A DNA stretch of 64,000 nt. Origin: Sphingomonas_D zeicaulis. GTDB taxonomy: Bacteria > Pseudomonadota > Alphaproteobacteria > Sphingomonadales > Sphingomonadaceae. The translations under genes were made by a program, and so were the position numbers. The stretch spans positions 124,001-188,000 of the forward strand of contig NZ_JBNPXQ010000004.1 of assembly GCF_050433225.1 (NCBI RefSeq), in the 5' to 3' direction. Below, piece by piece: positions 35,036 through 43,023 of this stretch. The notes below the pieces were generated by a model that had not been told where the DNA came from, did not search any database, and was given only the letters and a program-made list of their open reading frames with translations. The number at the start of each line of letters is the position of its first letter. The first letter of the stretch is position 1.

Positions 35036-36463
35036 ATGGCGGAGTTCGTGATCGATCGTTCCAGTGGCACCCTGATCTTTTCCACCGGATACAATACCAC
35101 CGAACATTATCTGCAGGTCGACGACCATGTTTTCGTCAAGGTCTATGAGTCGAGCTGGGGTTTTGGCTTCGATGAGATCGGCGGCAGCGACAGCATCTAC
35201 GTCAGCAATTACAGCAGTGATGCCTATACGTCGGTGGTGGTCGGCGCGCCGCTCGGTCCCACGCCCGTCATGCGGCAATATTATCTGTCGTTCGAAACGC
35301 AGCCGCTTTACGGCGACAGCTACACGGATGGCAATATCGCCTACATCGTCCAAAGCGCTGCCTATTTCACGACGGCCGTCACGCTCAATGGGCAGGTGTT
35401 CGGGGAAGAGCCCTACATCGTCATCAACGATGTGCTGATCGGCGGCAGCGCCGCAGACACGCTGAGCGGCATGATCGGCGACGACTGGCTCGACGGCGGC
35501 GAGGGCGCCGACCTGCTGCTGGGCGGCGAAGGCAACGACGCCGGCATTGGTGGCGCCGGGGCCGACACGATCGAGGGCGGCGTTGGCAACGACCGGCTGG
35601 ACGGTGGCGCGGGCGCGGACATCCTGCGCGGCGGCATCGGCGATGACACCTATATATTCGACGGGCTGGACACGATCGTCGAACGCGCCGGAGAGGGCAA
35701 CGACACGCTCGCAGTCAGCGCCAACCAGTTCACGCTGACGATCGCGAACATCGAGAACCTCTCTAGGATCGGCGGCGGCAGCTTCCGCGGCACCGGCAAT
35801 GCCGGCGCCAACCAACTCAACGGCGGCAGCGGTGCCGACTATCTCGATGGCGCCGCCGGCAACGACGTGCTGAACGGCGGCGACGGCAACGACACGCTGA
35901 CCGGCGGTACCGGCGCCGACTCGCTCAACGGCGGTGCCGGCATCGACACGGTCAGCTATGAAGCGGCGACCGGCGGCGTCGGCCTCAACCTGCTGACCGG
36001 CGTTGTGAGCGGCGCGGCGGCCGGTGACAGCTTCTCAGGCATCGAGATCGTCAAGGGCACGGCGTTCAACGATCTGCTGCGCGGCGACGCGGCGGCGAAT
36101 ACGCTCTACGGGAATGACGGCGTCGATGATGTCCGCGGCGGCGACGGCAATGACGTGCTCTATGGCGGCGCCGGCGACGATCGCCTGCTTGGCGAGGCCG
36201 GCAACGACCGGCTGTCCGGCGGTGCCGGCAATGACATCTTCTACCTCAATCCGGGCAACGGCCGCGACACGGTGATGGACTTCACCACGGGCGACGTGCT
36301 CCGCATCGGCCACGGCCTGCCCTTCGACAGCATCGCCGACATCCTGGCGGTGTCGACCCAATCCGGCGCGAACACGGTGATCCGCTTCGATGCGAGCAAT
36401 TCGGTGACGCTGCTCAACGTCTCGCTGGCCACCCTCGACGCCGGCGATTTCCTGTTCGCGTGA
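35036..36463 (+). CDS. RTX (hemolysin-type Ca-binding repeat) protein A with novel N-terminal domain
   Basis: A 475-residue protein without an N-terminal signal. Residues 1-135 are a domain I do not recognise: EFVIDRSSGTLIFSTGY, an acidic DDH, EIGG, TPVMR, and a YIVQSAAYFTTAV segment. From about 137 (DVLIGGSAADTL) come three blocks of GGxGxD nonapeptides that bind Ca2+ as a beta roll, separated by an insert (EAATGGVGLNLLTGVVSGAAAGDSF) typical of RTX proteins. The end VTLLNVSLATLDAGDFLFA is a type I secretion-signal-like C-terminus. Export through a type I system is expected, but none is encoded nearby. The second RTX gene at 37003 is a paralogue. Function is unknown: no protease, lipase or cyclase domain. 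Confidence 0.85.
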   Translation: MAEFVIDRSSGTLIFSTGYNTTEHYLQVDDHVFVKVYESSWGFGFDEIGGSDSIYVSNYSSDAYTSVVVGAPLGPTPVMRQYYLSFETQPLYGDSYTDGNIAYIVQSAAYFTTAVTLNGQVFGEEPYIVINDVLIGGSAADTLSGMIGDDWLDGGEGADLLLGGEGNDAGIGGAGADTIEGGVGNDRLDGGAGADILRGGIGDDTYIFDGLDTIVERAGEGNDTLAVSANQFTLTIANIENLSRIGGGSFRGTGNAGANQLNGGSGADYLDGAAGNDVLNGGDGNDTLTGGTGADSLNGGAGIDTVSYEAATGGVGLNLLTGVVSGAAAGDSFSGIEIVKGTAFNDLLRGDAAANTLYGNDGVDDVRGGDGNDVLYGGAGDDRLLGEAGNDRLSGGAGNDIFYLNPGNGRDTVMDFTTGDVLRIGHGLPFDSIADILAVSTQSGANTVIRFDASNSVTLLNVSLATLDAGDFLFA

Positions 36464-36473
36464 CACCAGCTTT

Positions 36474-36502
36474 TCCCTCCCCGGGCGGCGCTCGGGGAGG
36501 GA
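36474..36502. terminator. Perfect 10-bp CTCCCC-type hairpin after RTX gene A
   Basis: TCCCTCCCCG (36474-36483) pairs exactly with CGGGGAGGGA (36493-36502). It is preceded by TTTT and followed by ATG-rich sequence, starting 10 nt after the stop. It is likely a transcript end, and is the same type of element as at 13421 and 25139. Confidence 0.5.
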
Positions 36503-36910
36503 ATGATTGCCGCGTCGATCACGTGCGTTTCGGGGACGCGATAGGAAATAGGTTCGAAGAGATCTGCTTTGGCTTCGCCTTAGAGTTTTGTATTGTGTCC
36601 CCGAAATATCCAGCCCCTGGCGAGGCCTGAATCGCGTCGCCCGGCGATTCAATCCAGCGCACATTCCCCGTACACCCGAGCGCAAGCGGAGCGCAGCCGG
36701 TGTTGCGCTATCGGTTCGCGACTCGGCCCATAGTCAACAGGGAAGCAAGGCTTGGGCAAAATTCACTGTAAACCGTGTCACCTTCGGCCTGTTTCAACCC
36801 CTTTTCCCGGTGGACAGAGGAAGAATGGGCGTCCTCATCCGGTCCTGATCCAAATTACTTCCGTGCCGCTCATAATTCCCAATGCGACTCGTTCTGAAAA
36901 AGCGCATGCA

Positions 36911-36924
36911 GTGATCGCAGTCAC
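36911..36924. promoter_or_regulatory. CRP/FNR-family-like site upstream of RTX gene B
   Basis: GTGA at 36911 and TCAC at 36921 are separated by 6 nt and extended to AGTGA/TCACA, which matches nine of ten core positions of the TGTGA-N6-TCACA consensus. It is 79-92 nt before the start codon, a usual class I activator distance. An overlapping dyad GTCACA-CGTC-TGTGAC lies at 36920-36935. Confidence 0.45.
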
Positions 36925-37002
36925 ACGTCTGTGACCCGGCAGGTCTAGATTATCCGGCGGTGGTGGGACTGCGTACAACCAGAAACAGCGGAGAGTGATA
37001 TC

Positions 37003-38439
37003 ATGGAATTCACGATCGACCGCGCCAATGGCGCGCTGCTGGCGCTGACCGGTTACAGCACCTCGGGCACATTCTTCTTCGAGGATGACGAGGTCATCGT
37101 TACCTACGGGTCCTACTGGTCCCTGTCCTACTCCGAGATCGGTGGCCCGGTGTCGCGCAACTTCTCAGGCGGCAGCAGCACGCAATTCACCACCGTCGGC
37201 CCACTCAACCTGCTTCTCGATCCGACGCCCACCGTGCGCACGTTCGAGATCGTCTTCGAAAGCTTTCCCGATTCGAGCGACGCGATCTCCGACGGCCTCG
37301 AATATTATACCGTGCAGAACGCGGCCTATGTCACCGCGCCAGTCGAACTGATCGGCAAGGAAGCCGGCGAGCATCCCTATTTCAACACCACCGACCTCCT
37401 GATCGGCGGCAGCGCCGGTGACCATCTGGTCGGCCTGACCGGCGATGACTGGCTCGACGGCGGCGACGGCGCCGACCTGCTGGAAGCCGGCGATCATGAT
37501 GATGTGCTGGTCGGCGGCGCGGGCAACGACACGCTTGATGGCGGCGCCGGCAATGATCGGCTGGTGGGCGGCGCGGGGGCCGACACGCTGCGCGGCGGCG
37601 CTGGCAATGATAGCTACACCGTCGACGCCTATGACACGATCGTCGAACTGGCCGGAGAGGGCATCGATACCGTCCTCACCAGCGCCAATGTGTTCACGCT
37701 GACCTTCGCCAATGTCGAGAACATCACGCGCGTCGGCGATGCCAGCTTCCGCGGAACCGGCAATGTCGGCGCAAACCAGATCAACGGCGGTGCCGGCACC
37801 GACATCCTCGACGGCGGCGCCGGCAATGACGTGCTGAACGGCGGCGGCGGCAATGACACGCTGATCGGTGGGGCCGGTGCGGACGTGCTCAACGGCGGTG
37901 CCGGCACCGATACCGCCAGCTATGAGACGGCCACGGGGGCGGCGGCGATCAACTTGCTGACCGGCGTCGTCAGCGGTGCTGCCGCGGGGGACAGCTTCTC
38001 CAGCATCGAGATCATCAAGGGCACCGCCTTCAACGATCTGCTGCGCGGCGATGCGGCCGCCAACACCTTCTACGGCAATGCCGGGGTCGACGATCTGCGC
38101 GGCGGTGATGGCAATGACGTGCTCCATGGCGGCGATGGCGATGATCGGCTGCTGGGCGAGGCCGGTAATGACCGGCTGACCGGCGGCGCGGGCGACGACA
38201 TCTTCTACCTCAACGGTGGTGGCGGCCGCGACACCATCACCGATTTCGCTGCGGGCGCCGCCTCCGGCGACGTGCTGCGCATCGGCGTCGGGCTGCCGTT
38301 CGAGAGCTTCGAGGAGATCATGGCGGTCGCGTCGCAATCGGGCGCGAACACAGTGATACGCTTCGATGCGAGCAATTCGGTGACCCTGCTCAACGTTTCG
38401 CTGGCCAGCCTCGACGCTGGCGATTTCCTGTTCGTCTGA
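37003..38439 (+). CDS. RTX (hemolysin-type Ca-binding repeat) protein B, paralogue of A
   Basis: A 478-residue paralogue of the preceding protein. It shares the N-terminal domain of unknown family at clear but low identity (EFTIDRANGALLALTGYST, EIGG, TPTVR, YYTVQNAAYVTAPVEL, GEHPY). It shares nearly all of the repeat region and C-terminus, including VTLLNVSLASLDAGDFLFV. GGxGxD nonapeptides run from about residue 137, interrupted by the TATGAAAINLLTGVVSGAAA insert. There is no signal peptide, and the C-terminus is of type I secretion style. GGAGAG precedes the ATG by 7 nt. It has its own promoter region with a CRP-like site, so A and B are probably regulated separately. Confidence 0.85.
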   Translation: MEFTIDRANGALLALTGYSTSGTFFFEDDEVIVTYGSYWSLSYSEIGGPVSRNFSGGSSTQFTTVGPLNLLLDPTPTVRTFEIVFESFPDSSDAISDGLEYYTVQNAAYVTAPVELIGKEAGEHPYFNTTDLLIGGSAGDHLVGLTGDDWLDGGDGADLLEAGDHDDVLVGGAGNDTLDGGAGNDRLVGGAGADTLRGGAGNDSYTVDAYDTIVELAGEGIDTVLTSANVFTLTFANVENITRVGDASFRGTGNVGANQINGGAGTDILDGGAGNDVLNGGGGNDTLIGGAGADVLNGGAGTDTASYETATGAAAINLLTGVVSGAAAGDSFSSIEIIKGTAFNDLLRGDAAANTFYGNAGVDDLRGGDGNDVLHGGDGDDRLLGEAGNDRLTGGAGDDIFYLNGGGGRDTITDFAAGAASGDVLRIGVGLPFESFEEIMAVASQSGANTVIRFDASNSVTLLNVSLASLDAGDFLFV

Positions 38440-38448
38440 TCGCTTCCT

Positions 38449-38486
38449 CCCAAGCCCTCGCCACGTTTTCTGGGCGAGGGCTTGGG
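38449..38486. terminator. Perfect 14-bp hairpin between RTX gene B and the ybbP-like gene
   Basis: CCCAAGCCCTCGCC (38449-38462) pairs exactly with GGCGAGGGCTTGGG (38473-38486) around a 10-nt loop. It lies between convergent genes, starting 9 nt after the RTX stop. No T-run follows, but the stem is very stable. Confidence 0.6.
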
Positions 38487-38489
38487 GGA

Positions 38490-41018
38490 CTACAGCGCCC
38501 GCAGCGCCCGCGCCGGCCGCACCGACATCAGCGGGATCGAGCCGGCCAGCCCGATCCCAAGGGTCAGCACCGCGCCGCCCGCGAGCGTGCCGAGCACCAC
38601 CCACCAGTCCGGCGCCCAGCCGAACTCGAACACGCGCACGATCACATACCAGGCGGCAAGACTCCCCAGCGCGAGCGACACGGCCGCTAGCAGGCTGGCG
38701 AGCACCGCATATTCCAGCGCCTGCGCGCCCAGCACCTGCCAGCGCGTCGCGCCCAGGGTCTTCAGGATCACGCTGTCATAGCTGCGCGCCTGGCGTGAGG
38801 CGGCGATCGCGCCGATCAGCACCGCGATGCCGGCGAGGATCGCGACCGATGCGGCGACGAGGATCGCGGTCGACATTTGGCGGAGCAGACCGCCGACCTG
38901 ATCGATGATCTCCCCCACCGCGATCACCGAGGCGGCAGGGAAAGCGGAGAGCAAGGCGCGCGAGACCACGGCTTCGCGCGCCGGCGCCATCGTCACCGTC
39001 GCGGTCAGGCTGTGCGGAGCGGCGACCAGAGTGTTGGGCGAGAAGACGAGGATATAGTTGAACCCCATCGTGTCCCAATTGACCTTGCGCAGCGAGGCGA
39101 TGCGCGCCGGGATCTCGCGGCCGAGCACGCTGACCGTCAGCGTGTCGCCGACGCCGACCTTCATGATCTTGGCCGCCTCCGCGTCTAGCGAGACCAAGGG
39201 CGGCCCGGCATAGTCGCGCGGCCACCAGCGGCCGGCGACGACATCGCTGCCTTCGGGCACGACATCGCTGTAGGTCACGCCGCGCTCGCCACGCAGGAAC
39301 CAGGCGCCCTCGGGCAATTCCTTGAGGTCGGCGACCCGCTGCTTGCCATAGGCGGTGATCGTGCCGCGCAGCGCCGGCACCATGTTGAGCTGCGCACCCG
39401 GCGCGCTTTGCTCGACGAGGTCGACGAACTGCTGGCGCTGCTCGACCGGGATGTCGAGCACGAACAAATTGGGCGCCTTGGCGGGCACCGTCCGCCGAAT
39501 CTCCGATTCCAGGCTGGTCTGGATGCCGGCCAAAGTAACGAACAAGGTCAGCGCAAGGCCGAGCGCGACCACCAGCGCCGCGGTCTGTGCGCCGGGGCGG
39601 TGGAGATTGGCGATGGCGAGGCGCAACAGCGGCCGCCGCGGGCGCGGCACGCGCGTCGCAAGCCGCCGCACGCCGGCGCCGATCGCCAGCAGCAACCCCA
39701 GCACCGCCGCCGTCGCGCCAAGCACGATCGCCGAGAACAGGGGATCGCGCGCGGTGGCGAGCGCGAGGCCGACCACGCCCGCCCCGGCGAGCGCGACCAG
39801 CGCCGAGGTCCGCCGGTCGAGCCGTGCGCGGCGGTCGTCGACCACGCGGAACAGCGCCGCCGCCGGCTCGGTGCGCGCGCGGGCGAGCGGCGGCAAGGTG
39901 AACAGCAGCGCGACGAGCAGGCCATAGGCGGCGCTGGTGACCAGCGGCAGCGGGTGGATGGCGATGCCCGGCTTCACCGGCAGAACGTCCCCCGCCGCCG
40001 CCACCAGCAAGGGCGGCAGCAGCGCGCCGGCGATCAGGCCGGCGACGATCGCGAGACCCGCGACGATACCGATCTGCAGCAGATAGATGCGGGCGATATC
40101 TGCCGAGGTCGCGCCGAGCACTTTCAGGGTCGCGATACTGCCGCGCTTGAGCTGCAGGTAGGAGGCGACGCCATTGCTGATGCCGATCCCCGCGATCACC
40201 AGCGCGGCAAGGCCGATCAAGGTCAGGAACTGGCCCATCTGATCGAAGAAGCGGCTGGCGCCGGGGGCGGCGCGATCGCGATCCTTGAGTGCCCAGCCAT
40301 CGGCGTCGTGGCGTTTCTTGAGCGCATCGACTGTCGCCGCCAGGTCGGCGCCGGGGGCAAGGCGGATGCGGTATTTGCTGTAGTAGAGGCTGCCTGGCTG
40401 GATCAGCCCGGCGCGGCGCAGCCCTTCAAGGCTGGTGATCGCCACCGGCCCCAATGTGAAGCCCTCACCGACGCGGTCGGGTTCGTCGACGATGATATCG
40501 CTGATCGTGAAGGATGCGGTGCCGTAGCGCAGCCGGTCCCCCGGCTTGACGCCGAGCCGGTCGCCCAGCGACTGGCCGATGACGAGTTCGTCCGCGCCGA
40601 GCGGGCGGGTGCTCGCTCCCTTGGCGAGCGTCAGCGTGCCGTAGAGCGGGTAGGCGCCGTCGACGCCCTTCAGCTCGGTCAGCACCGCCTCGGGCGTGCC
40701 GGCAGCGGCGGGGCCTTCGCGCCGCGCCATCGCACGCAGCCGGATGGTCTCGCTCATCCGGCCGAGCCGGGCCATCTCCGCCTTCTCCGGCGCGGTCGCC
40801 TCACGCTGCGTCATCGAGACCTCGATGTCGCCGCCGAGCAGGGTCTGGCCGCGTTCGGCGAGTTCGCCGGTGATCGCCGAGGTCAGGCTGCCGATTGCGG
40901 CGAGCGTCGCGACGCCGAGGAACAGGCAGACCAGCAGCAGGCGCAGCCCGCGCAGGCTGGCGCTGAGGTCGCGGCGGGCGAGCGGCCAGGCGGCGCGCCA
41001 GCCAAGCGGACGGCTCAT
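38490..41018 (-). CDS. ybbP: ABC transporter permease of the YbbP/FtsX-MacB type
   Basis: An 842-residue permease with two FtsX-like halves. TM1 is near residue 25-45 (LRLLLVCLFLGVATLAAIGS), a large periplasmic domain follows, then three helices (about 265-375), TM segments near 425-475, a second periplasmic domain, and three final helices ending LAGSIPLMSVRPARALRAL. This matches the E. coli YbbP layout. The start overlaps the ATPase stop by 4 nt. With the arylesterase gene it reproduces the conserved tesA-ybbA-ybbP locus. The family is proposed to move lipids or lipoproteins, but the cargo is not established. Confidence 0.9.
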   Translation of the reverse strand: MSRPLGWRAAWPLARRDLSASLRGLRLLLVCLFLGVATLAAIGSLTSAITGELAERGQTLLGGDIEVSMTQREATAPEKAEMARLGRMSETIRLRAMARREGPAAAGTPEAVLTELKGVDGAYPLYGTLTLAKGASTRPLGADELVIGQSLGDRLGVKPGDRLRYGTASFTISDIIVDEPDRVGEGFTLGPVAITSLEGLRRAGLIQPGSLYYSKYRIRLAPGADLAATVDALKKRHDADGWALKDRDRAAPGASRFFDQMGQFLTLIGLAALVIAGIGISNGVASYLQLKRGSIATLKVLGATSADIARIYLLQIGIVAGLAIVAGLIAGALLPPLLVAAAGDVLPVKPGIAIHPLPLVTSAAYGLLVALLFTLPPLARARTEPAAALFRVVDDRRARLDRRTSALVALAGAGVVGLALATARDPLFSAIVLGATAAVLGLLLAIGAGVRRLATRVPRPRRPLLRLAIANLHRPGAQTAALVVALGLALTLFVTLAGIQTSLESEIRRTVPAKAPNLFVLDIPVEQRQQFVDLVEQSAPGAQLNMVPALRGTITAYGKQRVADLKELPEGAWFLRGERGVTYSDVVPEGSDVVAGRWWPRDYAGPPLVSLDAEAAKIMKVGVGDTLTVSVLGREIPARIASLRKVNWDTMGFNYILVFSPNTLVAAPHSLTATVTMAPAREAVVSRALLSAFPAASVIAVGEIIDQVGGLLRQMSTAILVAASVAILAGIAVLIGAIAASRQARSYDSVILKTLGATRWQVLGAQALEYAVLASLLAAVSLALGSLAAWYVIVRVFEFGWAPDWWVVLGTLAGGAVLTLGIGLAGSIPLMSVRPARALRAL

Positions 41019-41728
41019 GCGCGGCGATCCGACATGCGATCCGATACGATGCGGCCGTCGCGCATCTCGACGATGCGGTCGCAGCGTTCTGCAAGCGAAG
41101 GATCATGGGTGATGATGATCAGGGTCGCGCCGCGCGCCGCCTGCCGCGCGAACAGCAATTCGATGATCGTGGTGCCGGTCGAGGCGTCGAGGTTGCCGGT
41201 CGGCTCGTCGGCGAAGATGATCTCGGGGCCGGGCGCGACCGCGCGGGCGATCGCGACGCGCTGCTGCTCCCCGCCGGACAGCTGGGAAGGGTAATGATCT
41301 ATGCGGTGGCCGAGGCCGACCGCCTGCAGTTCCACCTCGGCGTGCGCGAAGGCGTCGGCCGCGCCGGCGAGCTCCAGCGGCACCGCGACATTCTCCAGCG
41401 CGGTCATCGTCGGCAGCAGGTGGAAGGATTGCAGCACGATGCCGATCCGGCCGCGCCGCGCGCGTGCCAGCGCATCCTCGTCCAGCGCGCCATGATCGAC
41501 CCCGGCGACACGGATCTCGCCGCCGCTCGCCCGTTCCAGCCCGGCCAGCGTCGCCATCAGCGAGGATTTGCCGGAACCCGAGGCGCCGAGGATGGCGAGG
41601 CTCTGCCCGCGCTCGATGTCGAGATCGATGCCCTTCAGGATTTCGACGGGCGCGTCGCGGGAACCGAGCGACAGGGTGACATTGCGGGCGCGGATCGCAA
41701 TATGCGTTTGGTCGCTGGTTCCGTGCAT
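41015..41728 (-). CDS. ybbA: ABC transporter ATP-binding protein (YbbA-like)
   Basis: A 237-residue ATPase partner of the downstream permease. It has Walker A LGASGSGKSSL, Q-loop IGIVLQSFHLLPTM, signature QLSGGEQQRVAIARA, Walker B EIIFADEPTGNLD and the H-loop IIITHD. The sequence is close to LolD/YbbA. The ATG at 41728 gives a normal N-terminus (MHGTSDQTHIAIRARNVTL) but has no close ribosome-binding site. Longer frames run on but lack a matching domain. The start is only 18 nt from the divergent arylesterase start, so the two promoters must overlap each other or the opposing genes. Confidence 0.92.
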   Translation of the reverse strand: MHGTSDQTHIAIRARNVTLSLGSRDAPVEILKGIDLDIERGQSLAILGASGSGKSSLMATLAGLERASGGEIRVAGVDHGALDEDALARARRGRIGIVLQSFHLLPTMTALENVAVPLELAGAADAFAHAEVELQAVGLGHRIDHYPSQLSGGEQQRVAIARAVAPGPEIIFADEPTGNLDASTGTTIIELLFARQAARGATLIIITHDPSLAERCDRIVEMRDGRIVSDRMSDRRA

Positions 41729-41746
41729 AAGGAAAGAGGTGCTCCG

Positions 41747-42457
41747 TTGAACGACAGGAAGTTGGGAGTCGCGGCACTGCTGCTGGCCGCGCTGACCGCG
41801 GGGTGCGCGGACGGTGAGCCGAACGCCAACATGGCGACGCCCACGGAAAATACGAGTGGCGCGGCGGCCGCGCCGGCGGTTTCTCCACCGATTGCCGACG
41901 GAAAGTTGATCGTGGCGTTCGGCGACAGCCTTTATGCCGGCTATCAGCTCGGCCCGACCGAGGGTTTCGCGCCGACGTTGGAGCGGGCGTTGCGTGCGCA
42001 GGGCGTCCCCGCGACGGTCGTCAATGCCGGCGTTTCGGGCGAGACGAGCGCGCAAGGCCGCGCGCGCCTCGCCTTCACGCTCGACGGCCAGCCGCGCAAG
42101 CCCGACCTCGTCATCCTGGGCCTTGGCGCCAACGACATGCTGCGCGGGCTTTCCCCGCAGGAAGCGCGCGCCAACCTCGATGCGATGCTGACCGAGCTCG
42201 ACAAGCGCGGCATCAAGACGGTGCTGACGGGCATGCTCGCCGCGCCCAATCTCGGCGCGGATTATGCCGCGGCGTTCAACCCGATCTATCCCGATCTGGC
42301 GAAGAAGCATGGCGTGGCGCTCTATCCCTTCTTCCTCGACGGGGTGGCCGGCAAGCGCGAGCTGCTGATCGCGGACGGGATGCATCCCAATCCCAAGGGG
42401 GTCGGCGTAATCGTCGGGAAGGTCGCGCCGTTGATCGCCGACGCCGTGAAGGACTGA
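41747..42457 (+). CDS. tesA: Arylesterase / acyl-CoA thioesterase I (SGNH hydrolase lipoprotein)
   Basis: A GDSL/SGNH hydrolase with the four blocks IVAFGDSLYAGYQLG (Ser), VVNAGVSGE (Gly), GLGANDMLRG (Asn) and DGMHPNPKG (Asp-His). The start is TTG at 41747, with AGAGG 7 nt upstream. It yields a lipoprotein signal LGVAALLLAALTAGC with Cys at residue 20, which is unlike E. coli TesA (periplasmic soluble), so this enzyme is probably anchored to the outer membrane. Substrates may be short-chain esters, thioesters or lysophospholipids. It is divergent from ybbA, the conserved neighbour. It ends 6 nt from the convergent lipoprotein gene. Confidence 0.9.
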   Translation: MNDRKLGVAALLLAALTAGCADGEPNANMATPTENTSGAAAAPAVSPPIADGKLIVAFGDSLYAGYQLGPTEGFAPTLERALRAQGVPATVVNAGVSGETSAQGRARLAFTLDGQPRKPDLVILGLGANDMLRGLSPQEARANLDAMLTELDKRGIKTVLTGMLAAPNLGADYAAAFNPIYPDLAKKHGVALYPFFLDGVAGKRELLIADGMHPNPKGVGVIVGKVAPLIADAVKD

Positions 42458-42463
42458 GCCCGC

Positions 42464-42931
42464 TCAGCCTTCCGCCCGGCACTTCGCCGCCGTCTCGCGT
42501 GCGCTGTCGCTCCAGACGGTGTTGGTGGCGATGACCACCCCGGTCCATCCCTTTTGCGGACGATCCGCCACCGCCACCGCGAAGACGGCGTCGTCTTTCC
42601 GGAACGCCGCAACGCTGTCGAACGGCGGCGCGCTGATCGTCGCGGGCGCCCAGCCGCCGAGCTGGCCGCGATAGGCGGGAAGCACCGCCTGCGCCTGCTG
42701 CGCGGGCACGCGCAGGAACCGCGCCTCAAGGCAGGCGCCGCCCTGCTGCTTCAACCCGCGCATCATCGATATGGCAGCCATGATCAGGTCGCTGCGATAG
42801 GGATCGGCAAAGGGGATCCGCGGATCCTGCACCGCGGACGGCGGATCGCGCGGCGAGGGCAAGGGCTCGGCCGGTGCGCAGGCGGCAAGCGCAAGGCAGA
42901 GGAGGATGGTGGGACGGCGCGGGTAAGTCAT
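42464..42931 (-). CDS. Hypothetical lipoprotein
   Basis: I do not recognise a family. The ATG at 42931 (MTYPRRPTILLCLALAACAP) gives a signal peptide with lipobox LALAAC (Cys at 18) and about 155 residues. The mature part has a helical stretch (DLIMAAISMMRGLKQQGGACLEARFLRV) and a beta region with one late Cys (AAKCRAEG), so a Cys-Cys disulfide between the two is possible. It is convergent with tesA with 6 nt between stops, and its start is separated by an unusual imperfect hairpin region (42969-43000) from the efflux operon. Confidence 0.65.
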   Translation of the reverse strand: MTYPRRPTILLCLALAACAPAEPLPSPRDPPSAVQDPRIPFADPYRSDLIMAAISMMRGLKQQGGACLEARFLRVPAQQAQAVLPAYRGQLGGWAPATISAPPFDSVAAFRKDDAVFAVAVADRPQKGWTGVVIATNTVWSDSARETAAKCRAEG

Positions 42932-43023
42932 CGCCGCCAACGTCGAGCGGTGGCGGCGGCTGGTCAAGCGCCCACTCCTTCTCCACCGAGGGGAGAGAGT
43001 GGTTCGGCGGCTTTCACCCGCTT

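Larger units (their letters stand above)
36464..37002. other. Intergenic region between the two RTX genes
   Basis: I find no convincing gene in these 539 nt; the longest open frame (36588-36848) has no ribosome-binding site and atypical composition. A perfect 10-bp hairpin (36474-36502) ends the first RTX transcript. GC is lower than average around 36730-36900. A CRP-like dyad lies at 36911-36924, and a second dyad GTCACA-CGTC-TGTGAC overlaps it at 36920-36935. GGAGAG stands 7 nt before the second RTX start. Confidence 0.5.

Noticed and set aside
36588..36848. A possible 86-residue gene between the RTX genes
   Set aside because: It has no ribosome-binding site, atypical composition and no motif. 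The region reads better as a promoter/leader.
35450..38300. A repeat array between 35.4 and 38.3 kb that might be CRISPR or a satellite
   Set aside because: The periodic GGCGGC...GGCAATGAC DNA encodes in-frame GGxGxD nonapeptides of the RTX proteins.
38490..41728. The ABC permease/ATPase as RTX exporter
   Set aside because: They are FtsX/YbbP and YbbA types, without the peptidase or transmembrane fold of HlyB exporters, and they match the conserved tesA-ybbA-ybbP locus.
42969..43000. Terminator at the end of the efflux operon
   Set aside because: The pairing CCACTCCTTCTCC / GGGGAGAGAGTGG has several mismatches and no T-tract, so it was not listed as a feature.
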